A stretch of DNA of 64,000 nucleotides from Gemmatimonadota bacterium (GCA_020161135.1 JAIUOB010000002.1:1013156-1077155); one strand, 5' to 3'; positions 1-7,989 are shown, counted from the first letter of the stretch. Notes: generated by a model from the letters alone, not told the origin. Translations and numbers: made by a program.

Positions 1-540
1 GAAGGCGTCGAAGCTCGCCTTCACGGGCGGAAGCTCCTGCCCCGCGATGAGTCCGATGCGGTTGGTCTTGGTGGTCGCGCCGGCGATCATGCCGGCCTGA
101 TACGACGCCTCCTCGAAGGCGAAGGCGAAGCCGGCCACGTTGGTCGCGGTCGCGCGCCCGGAGGTGATGGCGTACTTGGTGTTCGGATAGGTGGGGGCGA
201 CGCGGATGGCCGCCTCCTGGTACTCGAAGCCGTTGCCGATGACGAGGTCGTACCCCTGCGCACCATACTGCCGGAAGTTCTCCTCGAACTCGGCCGGGGT
301 CTTGGTCTGGATGTGGCTGATCTGCGCGCCGAGGGAGTCGCGGAGGGCGAGGAGACCCTCGTAGGCGACGCCGTTCCAGGACTTGTCGGAGATCGGGCCC
401 GGGGTGAGGAGTGCGACGCGCAGCGTGCGGCCGGCGGTCGAGTCGCCGGCGGTCTCGCCTGCGGACTTGTCGCCGCAGGCGGCCGCGGCCACCATGGTCG
501 CCGCCAGCGTGAGCGCGGAGATGAGCTTACGTGCTGACAT
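1..540 (-). CDS. BMP-family ABC transporter substrate-binding lipoprotein, N-terminal part
   Basis: This is the first 180 residues of a periplasmic solute-binding lipoprotein; the C-terminus lies outside the window. The N-terminus is a lipoprotein signal (basic MSARKLIS, hydrophobic stretch, then AAAACGD), so Cys at about residue 22 is the expected lipid-attachment site. After a Ser/Thr/Gly-rich linker comes RVALLTPGPISDKSWN followed by GLLALRDSLGA, the typical start of the BMP/PnrA family, whose members bind purine nucleosides or similar ligands for ABC import. An adjacent ATG at 543 is possible, but 540 keeps a better distance to the GGGG upstream. The gene lies directly after parB with its own possible promoter. 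The ligand cannot be inferred. Confidence 0.85.
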   Translation of the reverse strand, partial: MSARKLISALTLAATMVAAAACGDKSAGETAGDSTAGRTLRVALLTPGPISDKSWNGVAYEGLLALRDSLGAQISHIQTKTPAEFEENFRQYGAQGYDLVIGNGFEYQEAAIRVAPTYPNTKYAITSGRATATNVAGFAFAFEEASYQAGMIAGATTKTNRIGLIAGQELPPVKASFDAF

Positions 541-556
541 CATGTCCCCGTTGTGT

Positions 557-585
557 CCTGTAAGTGTCGCGGTATTTCTGGTCAA
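557..585 (-). promoter_or_regulatory. possible sigma-70-type promoter for the BMP lipoprotein
   Basis: On the minus strand TTGACC (585-580) is followed after exactly 17 bases by TACAGG (562-557), about 17 bases before the lipoprotein ATG. The -35 is good and the -10 is poor (TA-A only). The -35 overlaps the stop codon of parB. This is a pattern match only. Confidence 0.3.
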
Positions 586-1589
586 TCGAGGGAAACGCCG
601 AGGAGCTCCAACACCCGCTCCAGGTCGTCGTTCGAGTAAAACGCGATGCGGACCTCGCCCTTGTCCTTGGCCGTCAGCGCGATGGACACCGACGTCTGCA
701 GCCGCCGACGCAACCGCTCCTCCAACTGCCGAACCACAGCCGACGACGCGCCGGCCGGAACCGAACCGGTCGCGGCACTTGCCGCGTCACCGGCACCCCC
801 CTTGGCCGTCTTGCCCCCCGCCTTGGTGCTGGCCGGCGTGCGCTGTGCCGCCACGCGACGCTCCACCTCGCGCACCGAGAGCCCCTCGGCTTGCACCGCA
901 CGCGCCAGATCGACGATGGCGCGCTCATGCGGAAGACCCAGCAGGGCCCGGGCGTGCCCGGCGGAGAGCTGCCGCTCCTGCAGCATGCGCCGCACCGAGG
1001 CGGGAAGCTGCCGCAGGCGGATGGCGTTGGCGACCGTCGTGCGGTCCTTGCCGACGACGTCCGCCACCTCCTGGGTGGTCAACGCGAAGACATCGATGAG
1101 CCGCTGGTACCCGTCGGCTTCCTCGATGGGATCGAGGTCGGCGCGCTGGAGGTTCTCGATCATCGCGAGCGTCATGAGCGCGCGATCGTCGACCGGCTTG
1201 ACCAGCGCCGGGATCTCGGTCCACCCCAGTCGAGTGGCGGCGCGGAGGCGCCGCTCGCCAGCGATGAGCTCGTAGCCGCGCCCGTTGGGCGCGGGGCGCA
1301 CCGTGATGGGCTGCAGCAGGCCGTTCACCCGCAGGCTGGCCTCGAGGTCGGCCAGCTCGTCGGCCCGGAACTCCTGACGCGGCTGATACGGGTTGGGGCG
1401 AATGTCCGCCACAGCGAGCGTCCGCAGCCCCTCGGCGTTGGGGTCGTCGGGGGCCGGTGTGCCGGCGGGCGACGCGGAGGCCGCGGGCGCTTCAGGTGCC
1501 GCGGGTGCGGCCGCAGGCTTGGCCGGCTCGCGGCGCGCGAGCAGCGCGTCGAGTCCGCGACCGAGGCGGCGGGGAGGCTCTGGGGTCAT
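582..1589 (-). CDS. parB: chromosome-partitioning protein ParB (CTPase clamp)
   Basis: ParB loads at parS sites, spreads as a CTP-dependent sliding clamp and works with ParA to segregate origins. The 335-residue protein has the expected order: the N-terminal RRLGRGLDALL segment (residues 7-17) that stimulates ParA, a Pro/Ala linker, the CTP-binding motif GERRLR (111-116), ENLQR (145-149), a helix-turn-helix around TTQEVADVVGKDRTTVANAI (171-190), a low-complexity linker and a C-terminal dimerisation domain. The start codon overlaps the parA stop by 4 bases (ATGA), so the pair is co-translated. The parS sites upstream of parA are the expected loading sites. Confidence 0.96.
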   Translation of the reverse strand: MTPEPPRRLGRGLDALLARREPAKPAAAPAAPEAPAASASPAGTPAPDDPNAEGLRTLAVADIRPNPYQPRQEFRADELADLEASLRVNGLLQPITVRPAPNGRGYELIAGERRLRAATRLGWTEIPALVKPVDDRALMTLAMIENLQRADLDPIEEADGYQRLIDVFALTTQEVADVVGKDRTTVANAIRLRQLPASVRRMLQERQLSAGHARALLGLPHERAIVDLARAVQAEGLSVREVERRVAAQRTPASTKAGGKTAKGGAGDAASAATGSVPAGASSAVVRQLEERLRRRLQTSVSIALTAKDKGEVRIAFYSNDDLERVLELLGVSLD

Positions 1590-2464
1590 GCCGGTGTCTG
1601 TTCGGGCACGTGAGGCGCGGTCTGCGCGTCGCTCTGTGCACGCCGAGTGATGAGCTCACGCGCGACCGCCATGTACGCCTGCGCACCCACCGACGCGACG
1701 TCGTACACGACAATGGGCTTGCCGAAGCTTGGCGCTTCGGCGAGCCGGATGTTGCGGGGGATGACCGTCTGAAAAACCTTCTCTCCAAAGTGGGCGCGGG
1801 CGTCGGCGACAACCTGGCGTGAGAGGTTGAGGCGGTTGTCGAACATCGTGAGGAGCACCGCGTCGATGTCGAGCGCCGGGTTGAGCGCATCCTGCACGCG
1901 CTGCACGGTGGCCAGGAGCTGCGACAGCCCTTCGAGGGCGTAGTACTCGCACTGTAGCGGAATGAGCAGGCCGTCGGCGGCGGCCAGCATGTTGACCGTG
2001 ATGAGCGTCAGCGATGGCGGGCAGTCCAGCAGGATGTAGTCGTACTGATCGCGAATGGGCTCGAGCGCCTTGCGCATGCGGAGCCCACGGTCCTCGGTGT
2101 CGACCAGCTCGATCTCGGCGCCCGCCAGATCGGGGGTGGCTGGCAGGAGATCGAGGTGCTTGAACTGGACCCCCTTCACGATGGCGTCACCGATGGGCAC
2201 TTCGCCCAGGAGCACATCGTAGGTGGTCGCGCCGATCTCGTCGCGCGCGAGGCCGCATCCCGAGGAGGCGTTCCCCTGCGGATCGGCATCGATGAGCAGG
2301 GTACGCTGCTCCGCGACGGCGAGCGAGGCGGCGAGATTGACGGCGGTGGTCGTCTTGCCGACTCCGCCCTTCTGGTTGGCGATAGCGAGGATGCGTCCCA
2401 CAGGCGGCGGAGGAGGGGGTTCGCGGGGAGCGGTAGTATAGGCAGCCGCTGGCGACAGGACCAT
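1586..2464 (-). CDS. parA: chromosome-partitioning ATPase ParA (Soj)
   Basis: This is a deviant Walker ATPase that binds DNA non-specifically and is released by ParB. The Walker A KGGVGKTT is at residues 32-39 and DADPQGNAS at 59-67; the second conserved block YDYILLDCPPSL follows. At 292 residues it is slightly longer than usual because of a proline-rich leader (PREPPPPPP) before the conserved VGRILAIANQ. A GTG at 2401 would remove this leader and is a credible alternative start. Neither candidate has a clear Shine-Dalgarno sequence. The two parS sites lie 30-90 bases upstream, so ParB bound there could also affect parAB transcription (inference). Confidence 0.95.
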   Translation of the reverse strand: MVLSPAAAYTTAPREPPPPPPVGRILAIANQKGGVGKTTTAVNLAASLAVAEQRTLLIDADPQGNASSGCGLARDEIGATTYDVLLGEVPIGDAIVKGVQFKHLDLLPATPDLAGAEIELVDTEDRGLRMRKALEPIRDQYDYILLDCPPSLTLITVNMLAAADGLLIPLQCEYYALEGLSQLLATVQRVQDALNPALDIDAVLLTMFDNRLNLSRQVVADARAHFGEKVFQTVIPRNIRLAEAPSFGKPIVVYDVASVGAQAYMAVARELITRRAQSDAQTAPHVPEQTPA

Positions 2465-2494
2465 GGCGGCGGGGCGATTCGCCGTTCGCGAGCG

Positions 2495-2510
2495 CGTTTC
2501 ACGTGGAACG
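2495..2510. promoter_or_regulatory. parS site 1
   Basis: The sequence CGTTTCACGTGGAACG matches the conserved bacterial parS core GTTYCACGTGRAAC, with the CACGTG centre intact. It lies 31 bases upstream of the parA ATG. Confidence 0.88.
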
Positions 2511-2539
2511 GGCGGGCTGACGCGAGGGGAAGATCACGG

Positions 2540-2555
2540 TGTTTCACGTGGAACG
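2540..2555. promoter_or_regulatory. parS site 2
   Basis: TGTTTCACGTGGAACG matches the parS consensus at 14 of 16 positions and keeps the whole core. It lies 45 bases from the first site in the same orientation (about four helical turns). Confidence 0.88.
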
Positions 2556-2609
2556 GATGTACACACGGGGGGGGCGTGGGGCTGTGGCGGATGCGGAAGT
2601 CGTCCACAA

Positions 2610-2707
2610 GGAGGCAGGGAACAGGAAGAAGGGGGAAGGAGGTGAGGGCCCGATGGCCGCCCCAACCCCCTTCCCCCTTCTTTTGCTTCTTCCTGCTCCC
2701 TGCCTCC
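2610..2707. repeat. long imperfect inverted repeat between the SIMPL gene and parA
   Basis: A purine-rich arm at 2610-2640 (GGAGGCAGGGAACAGGAAG...) is mirrored by a pyrimidine-rich arm at 2669-2707. The right arm has an extra block of about 8 bases (AGCAAAAG in complement) and a few mismatches. The fold would be a stem of about 30 bp with a loop of about 28 bases. It lies downstream of the SIMPL gene and upstream of the parS sites, so it could end SIMPL transcription. Confidence 0.6.
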
Positions 2708-2754
2708 TGATCCCGTCGGCATCGTGGGGCCACCATCGCGACCCCATCCCTCAC

Positions 2755-3498
2755 TTACCGCTTCGCAAACCTCCACCGCGTCGAAACGCTCACCGCAATC
2801 GTGGTCGTCCCCTCCGCGATGGGCGTCGGAGCCCCCGCGCCGTCCGCCATCTTCGCCATCGCCATCATCGGCATGGGCTCGGCGCGCTCAAAGTCGTTGA
2901 TCGACAGCTCGAGCAGCTCCGCCACCTCGCCGCCCGCCGCCTTCGCCGCCACCTCGGCCTGTCGACGCGCGCTCTCCACCGCCTGCTTGAGCGCCTGCTC
3001 CTGCGCCGCGTCGCGGTTCTTCACCAGGAACTGCAACCCAGCCACCCGGTTGGCCCCGTTCGCCAGCCCGGCGTCGATGATCGCTCCGGTCTGCTCCAGC
3101 TTGTCGGTCTCCACCGAGACGATGTTGCTCACCCGGTAGCCGTCGATCACCACCTTCCGCTCCTTCTCGTCGTACCGCTGCATGGGCGACACCGAGTAGT
3201 TCAGCGTCTGGATCTGCGCGGCCGGAATACCCAGCGCCCGAATGGCCGCGAGAATGGCCGTCTGCTTCTTGTTGTTCTCCTGCGAGGCCAGGGCTGCCGT
3301 CCTGGCCTGCGTCTCGATGCCCACCTGCACCCGCGCACGGTCGGGCGCGACCTGCACCTCGCCGCGCGACATCACGTTGATAGACGGCGGTGGCAACGGC
3401 GTGGTTTGGGCACGAACCGGCGCGGCAGCCGACAGCACGGCCCCGGCAGAGAACAACGACGCGCCAACCCACGGGCGCACAGCGAAACGGCGGGACAT
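2755..3498 (-). CDS. secreted SIMPL-domain (DUF541) protein
   Basis: This 247-residue protein has a signal peptide (MSRRFAVRPWVGASLFSAG, then AAAPVRAQ, cleavage after about residue 31) followed by a SIMPL/DUF541 domain. The start of that domain, NVMSRGEVQVAPDRARVQVG, is typical, and the Ala- and Glu-rich helix AVESARRQAEVAAKAAGG is also characteristic. Family members form periplasmic or outer-membrane oligomers; their role is not well defined. The chosen ATG has GGAGGGG about 7 bases upstream; a longer reading to 3525 lacks such a site. The gene occupies the place between mnmG and parA where many bacteria carry rsmG. Confidence 0.85.
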   Translation of the reverse strand: MSRRFAVRPWVGASLFSAGAVLSAAAPVRAQTTPLPPPSINVMSRGEVQVAPDRARVQVGIETQARTAALASQENNKKQTAILAAIRALGIPAAQIQTLNYSVSPMQRYDEKERKVVIDGYRVSNIVSVETDKLEQTGAIIDAGLANGANRVAGLQFLVKNRDAAQEQALKQAVESARRQAEVAAKAAGGEVAELLELSINDFERAEPMPMMAMAKMADGAGAPTPIAEGTTTIAVSVSTRWRFAKR

Positions 3499-3553
3499 GG
3501 CCCCTCCAGTAGTGTGAACGATCAAACCGGCCTACGCAGACATCCTCGCTACT

Positions 3554-3579
3554 CTCGGTGACCCCGAAGTGTCACCGAG
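3554..3579 (-). promoter_or_regulatory. stem-loop in the leader of the SIMPL gene
   Basis: CTCGGTGAC and GTCACCGAG form a perfect 9-bp stem with an 8-base loop, about 55 bases before the SIMPL start. The flanking 3598-3690 is unusually AT-rich for this window (for example TTATTATGG and TTTATATGG on the minus strand), so the promoter probably lies there. The hairpin could be an attenuator, or could end mnmG transcription. Confidence 0.4.
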
Positions 3580-3703
3580 GTTCAGCGGTTCCCCTTCCAT
3601 ATAAAGACGCAGCCGCGACACGAACTTGCACACGACTTCTGTTCTCCCGTTTCACGCCAGAAAACAGGCGCCATAATAAAAACACAACCTGATCACCACC
3701 GCG

Positions 3704-5641
3704 TCAGTCAAGCCGATGCCGCCGTAGCTCGAGTACCAGGTTCTGCAGGTCGGCGGGGCTCACGCCCGGAATCGAGCCCGCCTGCGCCAGCGTTGCGGGC
3801 TTGCGTTGCATGAGCTTCTGCCGCGCTTCGATCGACAGCGTGGTCATGCGGTCGTAGGGCAGTCCGTCCGCCAGACGCAGGGCGCCCTGGGCGGCCAACC
3901 GTTCCGCGCGCGCTCGTTCCTTGGCGAAGTATCCGGCGTACTTGAGCTCGAGCTCGGCCGAGATGACGGCATCGGCGGGGAGCGACGCGCCCACGCCGGC
4001 CGCCGCGAAGAGCGCCCCCAGCGATACCTCCTGCCGACGCGCGAGCTCCTGCGCGCGCACGGCGTGCACGAGTGGCGATGACCCCGCGGCCTGCAGCAAC
4101 GACTCGGCCATCGCCGGGGTGATGCTGGTTTCGTCGGCCAGACGCCGCGCGGTGTCGATCGCGCCCAGGCGCGCGTCGAGCAGCGCACACTCGTCGTCGC
4201 GCAACAGGCCGCTGTCGCGCGCGATGGGCCCGAGTCGCGCGAGCGCGTTGTCCTGCCGCACGGTGAGGCGGAACTCACTGCGCGACGTGAACAGCCGGTA
4301 GGGCTCGTCGACCCCGCGCGTGACGAGATCGTGTACGAGCACGCCGATGTAGCTGGTCTCGCGCCCGAGCAGCAGCGGTTCGCGCTCGTGCACCCAGCGT
4401 GCGGCGTTGATGCCCGCCACCACACCCTGCGCTGCCGCTTCCTCATAGCCGGTGGTGCCGTTCACCTGTCCGGCGAAGAACAGGCCGTGAATGGCGCGGG
4501 AACCGAGTGAGGCGTGCAGCTGCGTGGGTGGATAGTAGTCGTACTCGATGGCGTAGCCGGCGCGTGTCATGCGCACCTGCTCGAGTCCGGGAATGGTCTG
4601 CAGCACAGCGACCTGCACCGCGGCCGGCAACGACGTGGACAGCCCATTCACGTAGAGCTCGTGCGTGTCGTGTCCCTCGGGCTCGAGGAAGAGCTGGTGC
4701 CGTCGCCGGTCGGGGAACTTCACGACCTTGTCTTCGACGCTGGGGCAGTAGCGCGGCCCCTGCGCGGCGATCGCGCCGCCGTACATGGCCGACTCGCCGA
4801 GGTGATCGGCGATGTGCTGCACCCCCTCCTCGCCGAGCCAGGTGATGAAGCACGGGAGCTGCACAGGGTGCCGTGTGGTGCGCACGCCGTGTGCGTCGGT
4901 CACCCGCGGTGTGCGCCACCAGTGCGACCAACTGTAGTCGAAGGCGTCGACTTCGCTGTCCTGCTGTTCGAGTGACGCAAACGCGACGCTGCGTCCGTCG
5001 ATGCGCGGTGGGGTGCCGGTCTTGAAGCGCGCGGTGGTGAGCCCGAGCGCGTCGAGCTGTTCGCCGAGCGCGATGCTGGGCGCCTCGCCAGCCCGACCAC
5101 CACTCACGCGGGTGCCGGTCCCGATGTGCATGGTGCCGCGTCCGAACGTCCCGGTGGTGAGAACCACCGCGCGCGCGCCGAAGCGACGCCCTTCGACGGT
5201 CTCGACGCCGGCGATGCGCGGGGTGCTCGCGCGCGGGTCGTCGAACAGGAGGCGTGCGACCATCCCCTGCAGCGTGACGAGCGACGGATGCTCCTCGAGC
5301 AGCGTGCGCACGGCGCGGCGATACAGCCCGCGATCGCACTGCGCGCGGGGGGCCCACACCGCCGGTCCCTTGCCGCGGTTGAGCATGCGGAACTGCAGGC
5401 TGGCGAGGTCGGTGGCGCGCGCCATGATGCCGCCCAGCGCATCCACCTCGCGCACGACGGTGCCCTTGGCCACGCCGCCGATGGCGGGATTGCAGGAGAG
5501 CTGGCCGAGCTGCTCGAGGGCGCCGGTGACGAGGGCGACCCGTGCGCCGCTGCGGGCGGCGGCCACGGCGGCTTCGGTGCCGGCATGGCCCCCGCCGACG
5601 ACCAGCACGTCGAACGTGGCTTCGAAACTATCTTGCGTCAT
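3704..5641 (-). CDS. mnmG: tRNA uridine-5-carboxymethylaminomethyl modification enzyme MnmG (GidA)
   Basis: MnmG is the FAD-dependent partner of MnmE. Together they place the (carboxymethyl)aminomethyl group on wobble U34 of several tRNAs. The 645-residue protein shows the FAD-binding motif GGGHAG (16-21), Cys50 in QLSCNPAIGGVAKG, the family motifs GTFGRGTMHIG and GPRYCPSVEDKVVKF, and GQVNGTTGYEEAAAQG near the C-terminal third. Length and domain order are normal. The start ATG has GGGG 6-9 bases upstream, and its codon shares the palindrome CATG with the start codon of the divergent gene at 5640. No mnmE is in the window. Confidence 0.97.
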   Translation of the reverse strand: MTQDSFEATFDVLVVGGGHAGTEAAVAAARSGARVALVTGALEQLGQLSCNPAIGGVAKGTVVREVDALGGIMARATDLASLQFRMLNRGKGPAVWAPRAQCDRGLYRRAVRTLLEEHPSLVTLQGMVARLLFDDPRASTPRIAGVETVEGRRFGARAVVLTTGTFGRGTMHIGTGTRVSGGRAGEAPSIALGEQLDALGLTTARFKTGTPPRIDGRSVAFASLEQQDSEVDAFDYSWSHWWRTPRVTDAHGVRTTRHPVQLPCFITWLGEEGVQHIADHLGESAMYGGAIAAQGPRYCPSVEDKVVKFPDRRRHQLFLEPEGHDTHELYVNGLSTSLPAAVQVAVLQTIPGLEQVRMTRAGYAIEYDYYPPTQLHASLGSRAIHGLFFAGQVNGTTGYEEAAAQGVVAGINAARWVHEREPLLLGRETSYIGVLVHDLVTRGVDEPYRLFTSRSEFRLTVRQDNALARLGPIARDSGLLRDDECALLDARLGAIDTARRLADETSITPAMAESLLQAAGSSPLVHAVRAQELARRQEVSLGALFAAAGVGASLPADAVISAELELKYAGYFAKERARAERLAAQGALRLADGLPYDRMTTLSIEARQKLMQRKPATLAQAGSIPGVSPADLQNLVLELRRHRLD

Positions 5642-5924
5642 GCCGATCCCCATTACCGGTCCCACGCTGATCCTCCGCAAGGCGGCGTTCGAACGCGCCG
5701 GCCTCACGCGCGCCATGTTCGACGAGGCGCTCAACCTCACCGCCGACGAGTTCCGCCTCGAGGGCGACCTCATCGCCGTCGGGCCGCTCGTGGGCGAGGA
5801 CAGCCTGGGCGACGTGATCGCCCAGCTCGAGGAGGAAGGGCTCGTGTACTACGACGACTTCTTCGAACTGAGCGGCAACTGGCCCGACTGGCTGCGTCTC
5901 TTCGCCATGGATGCGCGCGCCTGA
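5640..5924 (+). CDS. small acidic protein of unknown function
   Basis: This is a 94-residue acidic protein (MPIPITGPTLILRKAAFERA...). It carries AGLTRAMFDEALNLTADEF and a C-terminal stretch rich in Asp, Glu and aromatics (VYYDDFFELSGNWPDWLRLF). I do not recognise a family. The composition looks like a folded soluble protein, not an antisense shadow. The ATG overlaps the mnmG ATG in opposite direction (shared CATG), and there is no Shine-Dalgarno sequence in front of it, so expression may be leaderless. The 3' end overlaps the convergent gene at 5849 by 76 bases, so one of the two 3' ends may be misjudged. Confidence 0.65.
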   Translation: MPIPITGPTLILRKAAFERAGLTRAMFDEALNLTADEFRLEGDLIAVGPLVGEDSLGDVIAQLEEEGLVYYDDFFELSGNWPDWLRLFAMDARA

Positions 5925-6229
5925 CGCCAGGCACGGCGCCGCTCACGGTCGCGTGCGAGCCACGCATCGCTGCGGCGCATGACGCCCTCCCAGCCGCACT
6001 CGAGGCACCAGCTCCGCCGATTGCGCGCGCCAAAGCTCACGATGTGCCACCAGCCGCGTCGCTCCACCGCACACGTGCCGTGATCGCACACGGGGCAGCG
6101 GTCGCCCTCGGGGAGCATGCGCACGTACACCGTCGTGAGCAGCCAGAACATGACGAGCTGCAGCGCGGTGATGACCGCGATGAAGATCACGGCGTCCTGG
6201 CGCGACCACGCCGGCACGGCGGCGAACAC
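5849..6229 (-). CDS. membrane-anchored protein with a Cys-rich zinc-ribbon-like domain
   Basis: This 126-residue protein has one N-terminal membrane segment (DAVIFIAVITALQLVMFWLL) followed by a cytoplasmic-looking domain. That domain carries CPVCDHGTC at about residues 43-51 and WCLECGWEG about 20 residues later, a spacing that suggests one zinc ribbon built from two CxxC knuckles. The C-terminus is very basic (RDRERRRAWRQARASMAKRR). The GTG start overlaps the stop codon of the upstream gene by one base (TAGTG), so the two are translationally coupled. No function can be assigned. Confidence 0.65.
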   Translation of the reverse strand: MFAAVPAWSRQDAVIFIAVITALQLVMFWLLTTVYVRMLPEGDRCPVCDHGTCAVERRGWWHIVSFGARNRRSWCLECGWEGVMRRSDAWLARDRERRRAWRQARASMAKRRSQSGQLPLSSKKSS

Positions 6230-6792
6230 TAGAGGCGCTGCTCCACGAGCGCCCACGGCTCCGCCCACGCGATGCCGGCCTCGATGCGATCGATGACGAC
6301 CTCGAGCCCGGCGGTGAGCGCCCGTCCATCGAGTGCGCGCACGGGCAACGTGAACTCGCGCCCGTCGAGGGCGTACACCAGGCGGCCGAGCCCCTCGGCC
6401 GGCGCGGCATCGACGACCTTGGCGAGCGTGCCCTGCAACAGGAAGCGTTCGTCGACCGCGTCGCGCCGCGCGCTGGGAATGGCCCAGCGCGCAATGAGCG
6501 CCGCCTGCAGCATGTACGCGGCGCCGCCGCTCAGCAGGGCCAGCAGCAGCACGACGCCCCAGTGCCACTGGGCGTAGCGCATGGCGAGCGAGCCGGCGAG
6601 CCCCACGCCAAACGCCAAGGCGGCCACGCTGGCGCGATTGAGCAGCGCCGACGGTTCCGCCGCCGGGTCGTGCTCACTGCGGCGTTCGTGCGGGGCGAGC
6701 GGCGACGCGACGCGGCGCTCGGTACCATACAGCATGGCGTAGACGCCGAGGACGAGGCCGCCGACGAGGAAGGCGAGGTAGAGTGCGGTCAC
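6229..6792 (-). CDS. membrane protein with a C-terminal NfeD/OB-fold-like domain
   Basis: The protein of about 187 residues has three hydrophobic helices (LYLAFLVGGLVLGVYAML, VAALAFGVGLAGSLAM and VVLLLALLSGGAAYML). A soluble C-terminal domain of about 70 residues starts at DERFLLQGTLAKVV. That domain (GRLVYALDGREFTLPVRALD...LEVVIDRIEAGIAWAEPW) resembles the small beta-barrel of NfeD/YuaF proteins, which act with membrane proteases or flotillins. The GTG start at 6792 is inferred from where hydrophobicity begins. Further upstream the frame runs through a 9-bp repeat array and gives only VPV repeats. It is coupled to the downstream Cys-rich protein. Confidence 0.6.
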   Translation of the reverse strand: MTALYLAFLVGGLVLGVYAMLYGTERRVASPLAPHERRSEHDPAAEPSALLNRASVAALAFGVGLAGSLAMRYAQWHWGVVLLLALLSGGAAYMLQAALIARWAIPSARRDAVDERFLLQGTLAKVVDAAPAEGLGRLVYALDGREFTLPVRALDGRALTAGLEVVIDRIEAGIAWAEPWALVEQRL

Positions 6793-6858
6793 GGGAAAGC
6801 GAACAACGGGAGCGGGAACGGCGGGAGCGGGACTGCGGAAGCGCAACGACGGGACGAC

Positions 6859-6903
6859 GGGTACTACGGGTACCACGGATACCACGGGTACTACGGGTAC
6901 CAC
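6859..6903. repeat. five-copy 9-bp tandem array
   Basis: The unit GGGTACYAC is repeated five times with two substitutions, just upstream of the membrane protein start at 6792 and 19 bases from the end of the hydrolase gene at 6922. It is intergenic. If translated on the minus strand it would read VPV/VPV/VSV. Confidence 0.8.
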
Positions 6904-6921
6904 GGGGGTGTGGCTTGCAAG

Positions 6922-7962
6922 CTAGGCACCGCGGGCGTGCCATGCAGCGGCGTGCTGCGCGAGGAACTCAGCGGCGCGCCACTCGCCGTAGTACCACGGG
7001 CGCAGCGGATTGCCGCCGGCGGTGAATCCGACATGCCCGCCGCGCGGCACGAACTCCGGTGTGACGGCAGATGAGCTGGCGACGACATCGCGGACCTCGT
7101 CGAGGACGGCGGGCGGCAGGAACGGATCGTCGACCGCGCTGAGCAGCAGCGTGGGGACGGCGATCGGGGCGAGGAAGCCGAGGGCGCTGGCGCGGCGATA
7201 GTAGTCGGCGGCGTCGGCGAAGCCGTGCAGCGGGGCGGTGAAGCGGTCGTCGAAGTCCCAGATGGTTCGCACGCGAGCGACATCGGCAAGCGACGAGAGC
7301 TCCGGGTGGCGGTCGATCTTGGCCAGCGCCTTGGGGACGAGCGAGCGGAGGAACAGCCATTCGTACAGCGCCCCGAAGCCCTGCCCGATGCGGCGGGAGG
7401 CGCGGGCGAGGTCGAAGGGGACCGACATGGCTACGGCGCCGGCCACCTCGGGAGGCGGCGCGGCGCCCCACTCGCCCAGCAGCTTGCACAGCACGTTGCC
7501 CCCGAGCGAGACGCCCATGAGGAGCAGGGGGCGATTGGGATGGGCGGCGCGCAGCCGATCGACGATCCAGGCCGGATCGCCCGTTTCGCCGGAGTGGTAG
7601 CTCCGCGGCAGCCGGTTCGGCTCGGAACCGCAGGAGCGGAAGAGCAGCAGGTCCATGCTCCAGCCGCGGGCGGCGGCTTCGCGGAACATGGCCCGGACGT
7701 AGTGGGACTGGAGTCCGCCCTCGAGGCCGTGGAGCAGGAGCAGGTGCGGCGGTGGCGCGCCACGGCGGTCGTGCGGGTCGCCCTGGTCATGGGCGGGGGC
7801 GTCGAGACGCGCCAGCTCGAGGAAGTCGCCGTCGGGGGTGTCCCAGCGTTCGAGGCGCACGGCCGGCAGGCGCTCGCGGCGGCCGAGTCGCCCCCAGACC
7901 GTGGCGGTGTGCGGGCCCGGGAGCCACCAGGCAGCCTGATAGGAACGCGCGGCGTGCGACAT
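6922..7962 (-). CDS. alpha/beta-fold hydrolase, YheT/ABHD1 family
   Basis: This 346-residue cytoplasmic hydrolase belongs to the YheT/EMB8/ABHD1-3 group, putative esterases or lipases of unknown physiological substrate. It opens with YQAAWWLPGPHTATVWGRL, typical for the family. It carries the lid sequence LLLLHGLEGGLQSHYVR, the nucleophile elbow GVSLGGN (Ser nucleophile), the acid in VDDPFLPP and the family His in GGHVGFTAGG. The ATG at 7962 is preferred; a longer frame would run into the TGACCCC repeat array and encode only GSES-type repeats. It is divergent from the small membrane protein and symporter genes. Confidence 0.85.
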   Translation of the reverse strand: MSHAARSYQAAWWLPGPHTATVWGRLGRRERLPAVRLERWDTPDGDFLELARLDAPAHDQGDPHDRRGAPPPHLLLLHGLEGGLQSHYVRAMFREAAARGWSMDLLLFRSCGSEPNRLPRSYHSGETGDPAWIVDRLRAAHPNRPLLLMGVSLGGNVLCKLLGEWGAAPPPEVAGAVAMSVPFDLARASRRIGQGFGALYEWLFLRSLVPKALAKIDRHPELSSLADVARVRTIWDFDDRFTAPLHGFADAADYYRRASALGFLAPIAVPTLLLSAVDDPFLPPAVLDEVRDVVASSSAVTPEFVPRGGHVGFTAGGNPLRPWYYGEWRAAEFLAQHAAAWHARGA

Positions 7963-7989
7963 GCAGCGAATATGTGTGGAGGTGGGTCG

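Noticed and set aside
2596..2611. DnaA box (GTCCACAAG) near the parS sites, suggesting oriC in the window
   Set aside because: Only one poor match (complement TTGTGGACG against TTATNCACA), no cluster and no dnaA or AT-rich unwinding region.
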